Source of the DNA: Oryzihumus leptocrescens
GTDB lineage: Bacteria > Actinomycetota > Actinomycetes > Actinomycetales > Dermatophilaceae
Direction of reading: 5' to 3'
DNA: 64,000 nucleotides
NCBI RefSeq assembly: GCF_006716205.1
Contig: NZ_VFOQ01000002.1
Location: 186,001 to 250,000 of the forward strand
Shown: one piece after another, positions 1 to 7,451 of the stretch
Position numbering within the stretch: position 1 is the stretch's first letter
How the letters are laid out: each line of letters begins with the position of its first letter
Notes under the pieces: generated by a model
What the model saw: the letters and a program-made list of their open reading frames with translations, nothing else
Told to the model about the DNA's origin: nothing
The model's database searches: none
Translations under genes and position numbers: made by a program

Positions 1-679
1 AGGGCTGGGGCGCCGACAAGGGGTCGATCGCCGCGTCGAGCACCGCGGCAGCCTCGGGGTCGAGGCGCAGGTGGTAGTCGCTCATCCCGTCGTCGTGCAC
101 CGCCTTGCTCAGGGAGCACCCTCGCTTGAGCAGGTCCTCCTCACGCTGGAACGCGTCCTCGTGCCCGTGCATCGCCAGGATCCGGCTGCGCAGCTCGCGC
201 AGGTGCTTCGGGAACCCGTCGGCCGCCACCTGGGTGAACCACCCCACCACCTGCTCCTCGGCGCCGGCCGCCAGCCGCGGCCGCAGCTTGTCGATCTCGG
301 TCAGCGCCACCGCCGCGTTGCGGGTGCCGACCCGACCGTCCAGCACCGCCTCCGCGAGGCGCCGGTTGCGCGGGTCGCGGCATGCGGTTGCCACGCGCGC
401 GAGCCGGGTCGCCTCACCCGGGGCCAGGCCTCGCATGTGGGTCATCAGCCAGTCCGGGGTGTTGGCCGCGGTCGACTGCGCGACCACGCCCCGGGTGTCG
501 ACCTCAACAACCATGGCCACCGCCGTCGCATCGCTCTGGCGGGCCAGCTCGTCGAGCTCGCCCGCCAGCGCCGCGAGCTCCGCGCAAGGCACCTGGAAGA
601 GCACCGCCCGCAGATGCGCAAGGTGCGCAGCTGCGGCGCGCACGGCCTCGCGGCACTCGGTTGCAGTGGTCCCCTCCAT
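1..679 (-). CDS. DUF222 (13E12-type) protein, likely HNH nuclease, 3' end outside window
   Basis: The reverse strand reads open from an ATG at 679 to base 1 with no stop, about 226 codons, so the C-terminal part lies outside the window. An in-frame TAG three codons before the ATG fixes the start. The visible part is a typical DUF222 domain: helical, Arg/Ala/Leu-rich, with segments such as TPDWLMTHMRGLAPGEA, ACRDPRNRRLAEAVLDGRV and LDPEAAAVLDAAIDPL. In this family the domain is normally followed by an HNH endonuclease motif, which would be in the missing part, so nuclease function is a family expectation and not seen here. These genes are multi-copy and strain-variable in actinobacteria. Frame and family are confident; biological role is not known. 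Confidence 0.85.
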   Translation of the reverse strand, partial: MEGTTATECREAVRAAAAHLAHLRAVLFQVPCAELAALAGELDELARQSDATAVAMVVEVDTRGVVAQSTAANTPDWLMTHMRGLAPGEATRLARVATACRDPRNRRLAEAVLDGRVGTRNAAVALTEIDKLRPRLAAGAEEQVVGWFTQVAADGFPKHLRELRSRILAMHGHEDAFQREEDLLKRGCSLSKAVHDDGMSDYHLRLDPEAAAVLDAAIDPLSAPQP

Positions 680-766
680 GACCTGAACCTAGCCGCCACC
701 ACTGACAGTCCAGCCGCTCAAACGAGCCCGAAAACCGTTGCCAGAAAAAGAAATTCGCGACCACAG

Positions 767-787
767 GGGTGACGTATGCCGTCACCC
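767..787. promoter_or_regulatory. Inverted repeat in front of dcd
   Basis: Eight-base arms GGGTGACG (767-774) and CGTCACCC (780-787) enclose TATGC. It sits in the 238-base gap between the divergent DUF222 gene and dcd, which is less GC-rich than its surroundings. It could be an operator for either gene or a small hairpin; there is no T-run. Confidence 0.35.
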
Positions 788-917
788 TCAGTGACGGCCG
801 CGCCACACCTTCGCGGGTCCCAAGACGCGGGAAGAGAGCTCCACGAGCCGCAGCTCCGGCGGCGTCCGGCACCCGACCTGCGCACACGGCATACCGGGGC
901 GGACCGGAGGCGCTAGC

Positions 918-1502
918 GTGTGGCGCGTGCTGCTCTCCGACCGTGACATCCGGGCCCAGGTCGACGACGGACGGGTCGTGCTCGACCCCTACGACGCGGC
1001 CATGATCCAGCCCTCGAGCATCGACGTGCGCCTGGACAAGTTCTTCCGGTTGTTCGACAACCACAAGTACCCCTTCATCGACCCCGCCACGGACCAGCCG
1101 GACCTCACCCGGCTCGTGGAGGTCGAGGACGGCGAGCCGTTCATCCTGCACCCGGGGGAGTTCGTCCTCGGCTCGACCTACGAGCAGGTCACGCTGCCCG
1201 ACGACATCGCGGCGCGGCTGGAGGGCAAGTCCTCGCTGGGCCGCCTGGGCCTGCTCACCCACTCCACGGCCGGCTTCATCGACCCCGGATTCACCGGCCA
1301 CGTCACGCTGGAGCTGTCCAACGTCGCGACCCTGCCGATCAAGCTGTGGCCGGGCATGAAGATCGGCCAGATGTGCTTCTTCCGGCTGACCAGCCCCGCG
1401 GAGAAGCCCTACGGCACCCAGGCCTACGGCTCCCGCTACCAGGGCCAGCGCGGCCCCACCGCCAGCCGGTCGTTCCAGAACTTCCACCGCACCGACGTCT
1501 GA
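918..1502 (+). CDS. dcd: Bifunctional dCTP deaminase/dUTPase (dUMP-forming)
   Basis: Converts dCTP directly to dUMP, feeding thymidylate synthesis and keeping dUTP low. The 194-residue protein carries QPSSIDVRL (31-39), [12 protein letters not shown] (102-113), the core [11 protein letters not shown] (115-125), LELSN with the expected catalytic Glu at 132, and the closing [13 protein letters not shown] segment (172-184). It resembles the Mycobacterium tuberculosis Dcd:Dut enzyme over its whole length, which is why dUMP-forming activity is preferred over simple deamination. GGAGG at 906-910 is 7 bases before the GTG at 918 and supports that start; homologues usually begin at the equivalent of the GTG at 927. 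Single gene, no operon partner in view. Confidence 0.96.
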   Translation: MWRVLLSDRDIRAQVDDGRVVLDPYDAAMIQPSSIDVRLDKFFRLFDNHKYPFIDPATDQPDLTRLVEVEDGEPFILHPGEFVLGSTYEQVTLPDDIAARLEGKSSLGRLGLLTHSTAGFIDPGFTGHVTLELSNVATLPIKLWPGMKIGQMCFFRLTSPAEKPYGTQAYGSRYQGQRGPTASRSFQNFHRTDV

Positions 1503-1657
1503 GGTCGGTCCAGCCGCGCGCAGCTGAGCCCGCGGCGAGCTCTCACCGGTCCGGATCCACAGGGGATTCACAGGCCGAACATCCCGCCTCGCCGCGGCTC
1601 CGAACCTCACCATGAACGTGCCGGAACATCCGGCCCGGACCGGAGGTTTGACCAGAC

Positions 1658-2326
1658 GTGGCTCCACGCACACCGACGCTGACCGTCGACTTCGCCGGCG
1701 ACGACCCACAGGCCGTCGCGCTCGTGCTGCACGGGGGCCAGCAGCGCAGCGGCCGCCCCGTGCACCCGTGGAACCTCGCCGCGCTGCGCATGGTCCCCTT
1801 CGCCCGGCGGATCGCCGAGGTCGGCGACGGTCGGATCGCGGTCGCGCGCCTGCGGTATGCCGTGCGGGGCTGGAACGCCCCCGCCCTCGCCCCGGTGGCC
1901 GACACCGAGTGGGCCCTCGACGAGGTCCGGGCGCGGCTCGGTGACCTGCCCGTCGCCCTCGTCGGCCACTCCATGGGTGGCCGCAGCGCCATCTATGCCG
2001 CCGGGCACGACAGTGTCACGACGGTGGTCGGGCTCGCCCCGTGGCTCGAGCAGGGTGACCCTTCCGAGCAGCTCGGCGGCCGCCAGGTCCTCCTCGTCCA
2101 CGGGACCGCCGACCGCATGACCTCCCACCGGGCGACCGCCAACTTCGCCAACCGGATCAAGGCCGAGGGTGTCGACGTCACGCTCGTGCACCGCCTCGGC
2201 GAGCGGCACGCCATGCTGCGCAACGCCTCCGCGTGGCACGACCTCGCCGCCGACTTCACCTGCAGCAGCCTGGTCGGGGCCGCGCCCTCGGCCATCGTCG
2301 ACACCCGCAAGGACGCCGCGTCCTGA
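1658..2326 (+). CDS. Alpha/beta hydrolase
   Basis: A 222-residue cytoplasmic alpha/beta-hydrolase with no signal peptide. The nucleophile elbow GHSMGG puts Ser105 in place; HGTADRMTS supplies Asp152 and GERHAML His184, giving a complete Ser-Asp-His triad in the usual order. The HGG near residue 25 fits the oxyanion-hole strand. Substrate cannot be told from sequence; dienelactone-hydrolase-like and esterase-like proteins share this pattern. GTG start with GGAGG at 1642-1646, 11 bases upstream, a rather long spacing. It stands alone between dcd and the convergent lyase gene. Confidence 0.85.
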   Translation: MAPRTPTLTVDFAGDDPQAVALVLHGGQQRSGRPVHPWNLAALRMVPFARRIAEVGDGRIAVARLRYAVRGWNAPALAPVADTEWALDEVRARLGDLPVALVGHSMGGRSAIYAAGHDSVTTVVGLAPWLEQGDPSEQLGGRQVLLVHGTADRMTSHRATANFANRIKAEGVDVTLVHRLGERHAMLRNASAWHDLAADFTCSSLVGAAPSAIVDTRKDAAS

Positions 2327-2368
2327 CCCCCGGCGGCCCAGCACGCCCACGGTTCAGCAGCCCCCGGC

Positions 2369-3826
2369 TCAGTCCGCCAACGGAGCCAGGGCCTCCAGCA
2401 GCTCCTCGGCGAGCGCGAAGTCGGGCGCCAGGTCGCGGTCGGCCAGGTCCGTGGGCAGCGGCCGGCAGGCCTCGAGCGCCTCGGCGAGCCGTCCACCCGG
2501 CTCGATCCCGCGCATCCGCAGCGCCCGCACCGCGCAGACCAGCTCCACCGCCACCAGGTGCCGGTAGGCGTCGACCACCGCACCCATCCGGACCGCAGCG
2601 GTCGTCGAGAAGCTCGCGTCGTCCTCCACCCCCGCGGAGACGCTGATCGTCTGGACGCTCGCCGGCGTGGACGCCTGCCCGCGGATCACCGCGAGGGCCG
2701 ACCCCGCGGCATACTCCGCGATGAGCAGGCCGGACGCCCCGGTGGTGGGGTCGGCCAGGAACCGCGGCAGCCACGCGGCCGGGTCGGTGAGCAGGTGGCT
2801 GATCCGGGACTGGCCGGCCTTGGCCGAGCGGGTCAGCGCCAGCAGTGCCGTGTCCAGCCCGAGCGCGACGTATGCCGCGTGGAAGGCCCCGTGGTGCGCC
2901 GCCAGTCCGTCCGCGGCCAGGAAGACGGGGTTCTCCGAGGCGGTGTTGACCGAGGACTCGATGACCCGCCGCAGCGAGTCGAGGCTGTCGATCAGCGGAC
3001 CGTGCACCTGGGGCCACGTGCGCAGTCCGAAGAAGTCCTGGATGTGCCGCGGCTCGAGGTGCTGCGGCTCCAGCAGGTCGCTCATCACCCGGGCCACCTC
3101 GGCCGCGCCGGGGAACGGGGTCACCGTCCGCACCGCCGGCCCGACGGCCTCGAGGTTGCCGTTGAGCGCGACCCACGTCAGTGCGCTGACCGTCAGCGCC
3201 GCCCGGGAGATCCGTTGCAGCGCATGGCAGCCCAGCGCTGCCTCGGCCAGCGTGAACGCGTGGCTCGACATCAGCGGCAGGGCGTCAATGGAGCGCACGG
3301 CCAGGCTGCGGTGGCGGTGGCCACCGGCCCGGGGGCGTTCGCCCAGCAGGGTCAGGCCGACCTCCGCCAGGGCGGTCAGGTCGCTGGTGCCCAGGGCGCC
3401 GTAGCGGTGCACCACCGGCAGGTCCTCCTCCGGGCCGCAGGCCATCTCCGCCAGGGCCAGCGGCAGGGCCGGCTCGACGCCGGAGCCGCCGGTCAGCAGC
3501 TGGTTCGCCCGGATCCCCAGCGCTGCCCGCACGATCGGCGCCGGCAGGGGCGCGCCCCACCCGGCGGCGTGGGAACGCAGGATCGCCACCCCGTGCGCCT
3601 CGGGCTCGCCCTCGACCGGCTGGTCGCGGTTGGCCCCGACACCCGTGGTCCTCCCGTAGAGCGGTCGCTCGCTGGCGAGCCGGTCGGCCAGGGACGCCGT
3701 CTTCGCCACGACCTGCAGCCCGTCCCCGGCCACCTCGAGCCGACCGCCGGCTGAGACATGTCTCATGGCATCGAGGTCGAGGCGGGTACCGTCGAGCACG
3801 ACCGTGTCGGTGCTGGTGGCTGTCAT
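2369..3826 (-). CDS. HAL/PAL-family aromatic amino acid lyase homologue with GTS in place of the MIO triad
   Basis: A 485-residue member of the histidine/phenylalanine/tyrosine ammonia-lyase family. Family landmarks are present: the Tyr-loop PLYGRTTGVG (Tyr57), the QDFFGLRTWPQVHGP segment equivalent to QDxYSLRxxPQV, and NTASENPVF near the active site. The striking point is the prosthetic-group site: members make the MIO electrophile from Ala-Ser-Gly, but here the segment is YGALGTSDLTALAE, so Gly-Thr-Ser (146-148, bases 3383-3391) aligns with Ala-Ser-Gly. Classical MIO formation therefore looks unlikely, and ammonia-lyase chemistry is doubtful. ATG at 3826 chosen because the longer frame upstream is antisense to the ABC transporter; AGGGACAGG precedes it. 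Divergent from opuCA with a 48-base gap. Confidence 0.85.
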   Translation of the reverse strand: MTATSTDTVVLDGTRLDLDAMRHVSAGGRLEVAGDGLQVVAKTASLADRLASERPLYGRTTGVGANRDQPVEGEPEAHGVAILRSHAAGWGAPLPAPIVRAALGIRANQLLTGGSGVEPALPLALAEMACGPEEDLPVVHRYGALGTSDLTALAEVGLTLLGERPRAGGHRHRSLAVRSIDALPLMSSHAFTLAEAALGCHALQRISRAALTVSALTWVALNGNLEAVGPAVRTVTPFPGAAEVARVMSDLLEPQHLEPRHIQDFFGLRTWPQVHGPLIDSLDSLRRVIESSVNTASENPVFLAADGLAAHHGAFHAAYVALGLDTALLALTRSAKAGQSRISHLLTDPAAWLPRFLADPTTGASGLLIAEYAAGSALAVIRGQASTPASVQTISVSAGVEDDASFSTTAAVRMGAVVDAYRHLVAVELVCAVRALRMRGIEPGGRLAEALEACRPLPTDLADRDLAPDFALAEELLEALAPLAD

Positions 3827-3874
3827 GGTCCTGTCCCTGCGTTCGTAGGCCCGTTGTCGGTTAGGTTGATCGCC

Positions 3875-5020
3875 ATGATCCGCTTCGACGGAGTCTCCAA
3901 GAAGTACCCCGACGGCACCGTGGCCGTCGACGACCTGAGCTTCGAGGCGCCGACGGGTCAGATCACCGTGCTCGTCGGTCCGTCCGGCTGTGGCAAGACG
4001 ACGTCCCTGCGCATGATCAACCGGATGATCGAGCCCACCTCGGGGCGCATCTGGATCGACGACCAGGACACGACGTCGATGGACCAGGCCCAGCTGCGCC
4101 GGGGCATCGGCTACGTCATCCAGCACGCCGGCCTGTTCCCCCACCGCACCATCGTCGACAACGTCGCCACGGTGCCGCTGCTGCTGGGCTGGGACCGGCG
4201 CAAGGCACGCAGCACCGCCCTCGAGCTGATGGATCGCGTGGGCCTGCCGGCGAGCTTCGCCAAGCGCTACCCCTCCCAGCTCTCCGGCGGCCAGCAGCAA
4301 CGCGTCGGCGTCGCCCGGGCGCTCGCCGCCGACCCGCCCGTGATGCTCATGGACGAGCCGTTCAGCGCGGTCGACCCGATCGTGCGCGAGCAGCTCCAGG
4401 ACGAGTTCCTGCGGCTGCAGCAGGAGCTCGGCAAGACGATCGTCTTCGTCACCCACGACATCGACGAGGCGATCAAGCTCGGTGACCAGGTCGCCGTCCT
4501 CCGCGTCGGTGGGCACCTCGCCCAGATCGCCGAACCCGCGCGGCTGCTCGCCCACCCGGTCGACGACTTCGTGGCCGACTTCGTGGGCCGGGACCGCGGC
4601 TACCGTGCGCTGAGCTTCCAGCAGTCGCCGCCGCTGCCGGTCCGGCAGGAGCCCACCATCGGCATCGGCGCGACCCCCGAGGAGGCCCGCGCCGCCACCA
4701 GCGACGGCTGGCTGCTGGTCACCGACGACGACCACCACCCGCTGGGGTGGGTCGAGCCGCAGCACCTGTCCGGGCCCGTCAGCTCCGCGATGCTGCACCG
4801 CGGCGGGACGCTCGCCCGGGCCCACGGCCCGCTGCGCCACGCACTCGACGCCGCACTGTCCTCGCCGAGCCGCCGCGGGGTCCTCATCGACGACGACGGG
4901 GCGCTGATCGGCACGGTGCGGGCGCACGAGGTGCTCACCGCGATCGAGGAGACTGAGCGCCCGGCGGCGGAGCCCGCCATACCGGTCGGAGCGGACGGGG
5001 AAGGCGAGCTCCGGTCGTGA
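3875..5020 (+). CDS. opuCA: Osmoprotectant (glycine betaine/choline-type) ABC transporter ATPase
   Basis: ATP-binding subunit of an OpuC/ProV-type importer, 381 residues. Walker A GPSGCGKTT (35-43), Q-loop Gln83, signature [10 protein letters not shown] (136-145), Walker B VMLMDEP, and FVTHD with the switch His are all intact. The C-terminal 130 residues are a CBS-like region, which in this family senses ionic strength and gates transport. The ATG at 3875 is used because it starts the canonical IRFDGVSKKYPDG domain. First of four genes in the order ATPase-permease-permease-binding protein; the next gene overlaps its stop by 4 bases (GTGA). Exact substrate is an inference from the family. Confidence 0.93.
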   Translation: MIRFDGVSKKYPDGTVAVDDLSFEAPTGQITVLVGPSGCGKTTSLRMINRMIEPTSGRIWIDDQDTTSMDQAQLRRGIGYVIQHAGLFPHRTIVDNVATVPLLLGWDRRKARSTALELMDRVGLPASFAKRYPSQLSGGQQQRVGVARALAADPPVMLMDEPFSAVDPIVREQLQDEFLRLQQELGKTIVFVTHDIDEAIKLGDQVAVLRVGGHLAQIAEPARLLAHPVDDFVADFVGRDRGYRALSFQQSPPLPVRQEPTIGIGATPEEARAATSDGWLLVTDDDHHPLGWVEPQHLSGPVSSAMLHRGGTLARAHGPLRHALDAALSSPSRRGVLIDDDGALIGTVRAHEVLTAIEETERPAAEPAIPVGADGEGELRS

Positions 5021-5661
5021 CCTGGCTGCACGACCACCTCGGAGAGGTGCTGGACCTGACCAAGGCGCACATCTACCTCGCGGGCGTGCCGCTGGTCATC
5101 GGGCTGGTCCTCGCCCTGCCGCTGGGCTGGCTCGCCCGGCGGTTCCGCGTCCTCTACCCGCCGCTCATCATCGGCACCGGGCTGCTCTACACGATCCCGT
5201 CGCTGTCGTTGTTCGTCCTGATGCCGGTGATCATCGGTGGCAACATCCTCGAGCCCAGGAACGTCATCATCGCGCTGACGATCTACACCCTCGCGCTGCT
5301 CGTGCGCACGGTCGCCGACGGACTGGGCGCCGTGCCCGAGGACGTCACCCAGGCGGCCACGGCGATGGGCTTCAGCCGGGTCCGGCGCTTCTTCTCCGTC
5401 GAGCTGCCCCTGGCCGTGCCGGTGATCTCGGCGGGCCTGCGGGTCGCAGCCGTCAGCAACGTCAGCATCGTCAGCGTCGCCGCGGTGATCGGCGTCAGCC
5501 AGCTCGGAATGCTCTTCCTCGACGGCTACCAGCGCTTCTTCTACGACCCGATCATCGTCGGCCTCATCGCCTGCGTCCTGCTCGCGCTGGCCTTCGACCT
5601 GGTCATCGTCGGCATCACGCGGCTGCTCACGCCGTGGGTCCGTGCGCGGCAGGGGGCGTGA
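5017..5661 (+). CDS. opuCB: Osmoprotectant ABC transporter permease (first)
   Basis: Inner-membrane permease of 214 residues with about five or six hydrophobic segments. The EAA-type loop that docks on the ATPase is visible as ATAMGFSRVRRFFSVELPLA. GTG start overlaps the opuCA stop by 4 bases, so translation is coupled. It pairs with the second permease to form the channel; length and context match OpuCB/ProW-like half-permeases. Confidence 0.92.
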   Translation: MTWLHDHLGEVLDLTKAHIYLAGVPLVIGLVLALPLGWLARRFRVLYPPLIIGTGLLYTIPSLSLFVLMPVIIGGNILEPRNVIIALTIYTLALLVRTVADGLGAVPEDVTQAATAMGFSRVRRFFSVELPLAVPVISAGLRVAAVSNVSIVSVAAVIGVSQLGMLFLDGYQRFFYDPIIVGLIACVLLALAFDLVIVGITRLLTPWVRARQGA

Positions 5662-6413
5662 TGTTCAACAGCATCTGGATGTGGCTGACCGACCCGGCCA
5701 ACTGGCAGGGCGAGGACGGCGTGCCGCAGCGCACCGTCGAGCACCTGCAGTACTTCGCCGAGACGATGGTCGTCGCCGCCGTCATCGCCATCCCGCTGGG
5801 CCTCTACATCGGGCACACCGGCAAGGGGAAGCTGTTCATCGTCAACGTCGTCGGTGCCTTCCGGGCGATCCCCACGCTGGGCCTGCTCTTCGTCGTGACC
5901 CTGCTCCTCGCGCCCCGGCTCAAGGGCGACAACGCCTTCCTGATCCCGAGCCTGATCGTGCTGATCATCCTGGCGGTCCCGCCGATCCTGTCCGGCACCT
6001 ATGCCGGTGTCGGCGAGGTCGACCCCGCCGCGCGCGACGCCGCCCGGGGCATGGGGATGACCGGCTGGGAGGTGCTGCGCAAGGTCGAGGTGCCCTGCGC
6101 CCTGCCGCTGATCTTCTCGGGGCTGCGATCGGCCGCGCTCCAGGTCATCGCCACCGCCACGATCGCCGCCACGGTCAGCCTCGGCGGCCTGGGGCGCCTC
6201 CTCATCGACGGGCTGTCGGTCCAGAACTACGGCAAGGTCGCCTCGGGGGCGATCCTCGTGGCACTGCTCGCGCTCGCGGTCGACCTCCTCTTCGCCCTCG
6301 GCCAGCGGTATGCCGTGTCGCCCGGCCTCAGCGGACGGTTCCGTAACACTCCGGCTGCGGATGATGACAGCCGCAGCACCGTCATCGATCCTGCTGTGCA
6401 CGAGGCCGCGTAG
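5661..6413 (+). CDS. opuCD: Osmoprotectant ABC transporter permease (second)
   Basis: Second permease, 250 residues. The ATG at 5661 shares one base with the TGA of the preceding permease gene (TGATG), which decides the start over the upstream GTG-type options. Has an N-terminal amphipathic stretch, several membrane spans and the coupling loop AARGMGMTGWEVLRKVEVP, the EAA motif typical of ProW/OpuCD. Forms a heterodimeric pore with the first permease. Confidence 0.92.
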   Translation: MFNSIWMWLTDPANWQGEDGVPQRTVEHLQYFAETMVVAAVIAIPLGLYIGHTGKGKLFIVNVVGAFRAIPTLGLLFVVTLLLAPRLKGDNAFLIPSLIVLIILAVPPILSGTYAGVGEVDPAARDAARGMGMTGWEVLRKVEVPCALPLIFSGLRSAALQVIATATIAATVSLGGLGRLLIDGLSVQNYGKVASGAILVALLALAVDLLFALGQRYAVSPGLSGRFRNTPAADDDSRSTVIDPAVHEAA

Positions 6414-6436
6414 GCCCCAACCAGAAAGAGACACCG

Positions 6437-7369
6437 ATGAAGCGCCCGAAGATCGTCCTCGCCCTGACAGCCTCGGCAGCGATGCTCTCCGTCGCGGCGT
6501 GTGGGGGCACCTCCAGCAACCCGCTGTCGACCAACACCGCCGCCGGCGGCAGCTCCGCCTCGGCCAGCGGCAGCATCGTCGTCGGCTCCGCGAACTTCCC
6601 CGAGAACCAGCTCCTCGCCGAGATCTACGCCGGCGCCCTCGAGGCCAAGGGGCTCAAGGTCGCCAAGAAGCTCAACATCGGCAGCCGCGAGGTCTACATC
6701 CCCGCCCTCCAGCAGGGTGCTATCGACCTCATCCCTGAGTACACCGGCGTCCTGTCGCAGTACTTCAACAAGAACGCCAAGGCGACCGACGCCGACGGGG
6801 TCTACAACGAGCTCAAGGCCGCGCTGCCCTCCACCCTCACGGTGCTCGCCAAGTCCGCCGCCGAGGACAAGGACGCGGTCGTCGTCACCAAGGACACGGC
6901 GAACAAGTACCACCTCAAGTCCATCGCCGACCTGCAGGCGCACGCCAAGGACCTCACCCTCGGCGGCCCGCCGGAGTGGAAGACCCGCCCCACCGGCGTG
7001 CCCGGCCTGAAGAAGCTCTACAACCTGGACTTCAAGTCCTTCCGCGCCCTCGACACCGGCGGCCCGCTGACCGTCAACGCGCTGAAGAACGGCCAGGTCG
7101 ACGCGGCCGACCTGTTCACCACCGACCCGTCCATCGCGGCCAACAGCTTCGTCATCCTCGACGACCCCAAGCACCTGTTCGCCGCGCAGAACGTCGTCCC
7201 GCTGATCACCAAGGCCAAGGTCACCGACACGATCAGCTCGGCGCTCAACGCGGTCTCGGCCAAGCTCGACACGGCCACCCTCGGCGAGCTCGTCAAGGAG
7301 GTCGTGGTCGACAAGAAGGACGCCGCGGTCGTCGCCAAGGAGTTCCTCTCCAAGAACTCCCTGGGCTGA
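6437..7369 (+). CDS. opuCC: Osmoprotectant-binding lipoprotein
   Basis: Substrate-binding protein of the OpuAC/ProX superfamily, 310 residues. A signal sequence ends in the lipobox LSVAAC, followed by a Ser/Gly/Ala-rich linker and then the binding domain beginning SIVVGSANFPENQLLAEI, a typical opening of quaternary-ammonium binding proteins. It would be lipid-anchored on the outer face of the membrane and deliver substrate to the two permeases. Separated by 23 bases from opuCD and followed by a strong terminator, so it is the last gene of the operon. Confidence 0.93.
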   Translation: MKRPKIVLALTASAAMLSVAACGGTSSNPLSTNTAAGGSSASASGSIVVGSANFPENQLLAEIYAGALEAKGLKVAKKLNIGSREVYIPALQQGAIDLIPEYTGVLSQYFNKNAKATDADGVYNELKAALPSTLTVLAKSAAEDKDAVVVTKDTANKYHLKSIADLQAHAKDLTLGGPPEWKTRPTGVPGLKKLYNLDFKSFRALDTGGPLTVNALKNGQVDAADLFTTDPSIAANSFVILDDPKHLFAAQNVVPLITKAKVTDTISSALNAVSAKLDTATLGELVKEVVVDKKDAAVVAKEFLSKNSLG

Positions 7370-7393
7370 CCGCCCGGCACCCCGGCAACGCAC

Positions 7394-7427
7394 GAGGCCG
7401 CCCCCACCAGCCGGTGGGGGCGGCCTC
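7394..7427. terminator. Bidirectional terminator between opuCC and the Fe-S oxidoreductase
   Basis: Perfect 15-base arms (7394-7408 and 7413-7427) with a 4-base loop, placed between two convergent genes. No long T-run on either side, as is common in GC-rich actinobacteria. Confidence 0.8.
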
Positions 7428-7451
7428 CGTCGTTCGCGTAGGCCGGCTGGC

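Noticed and set aside
504-1709. 401-codon minus-strand frame across dcd
   Set aside because: Antisense to dcd and in a different frame from the DUF222 gene.
3827-4927. N-terminal extension of the lyase frame on the minus strand
   Set aside because: It runs antisense through the osmoprotectant ATPase gene; the family start fits the ATG at 3826.
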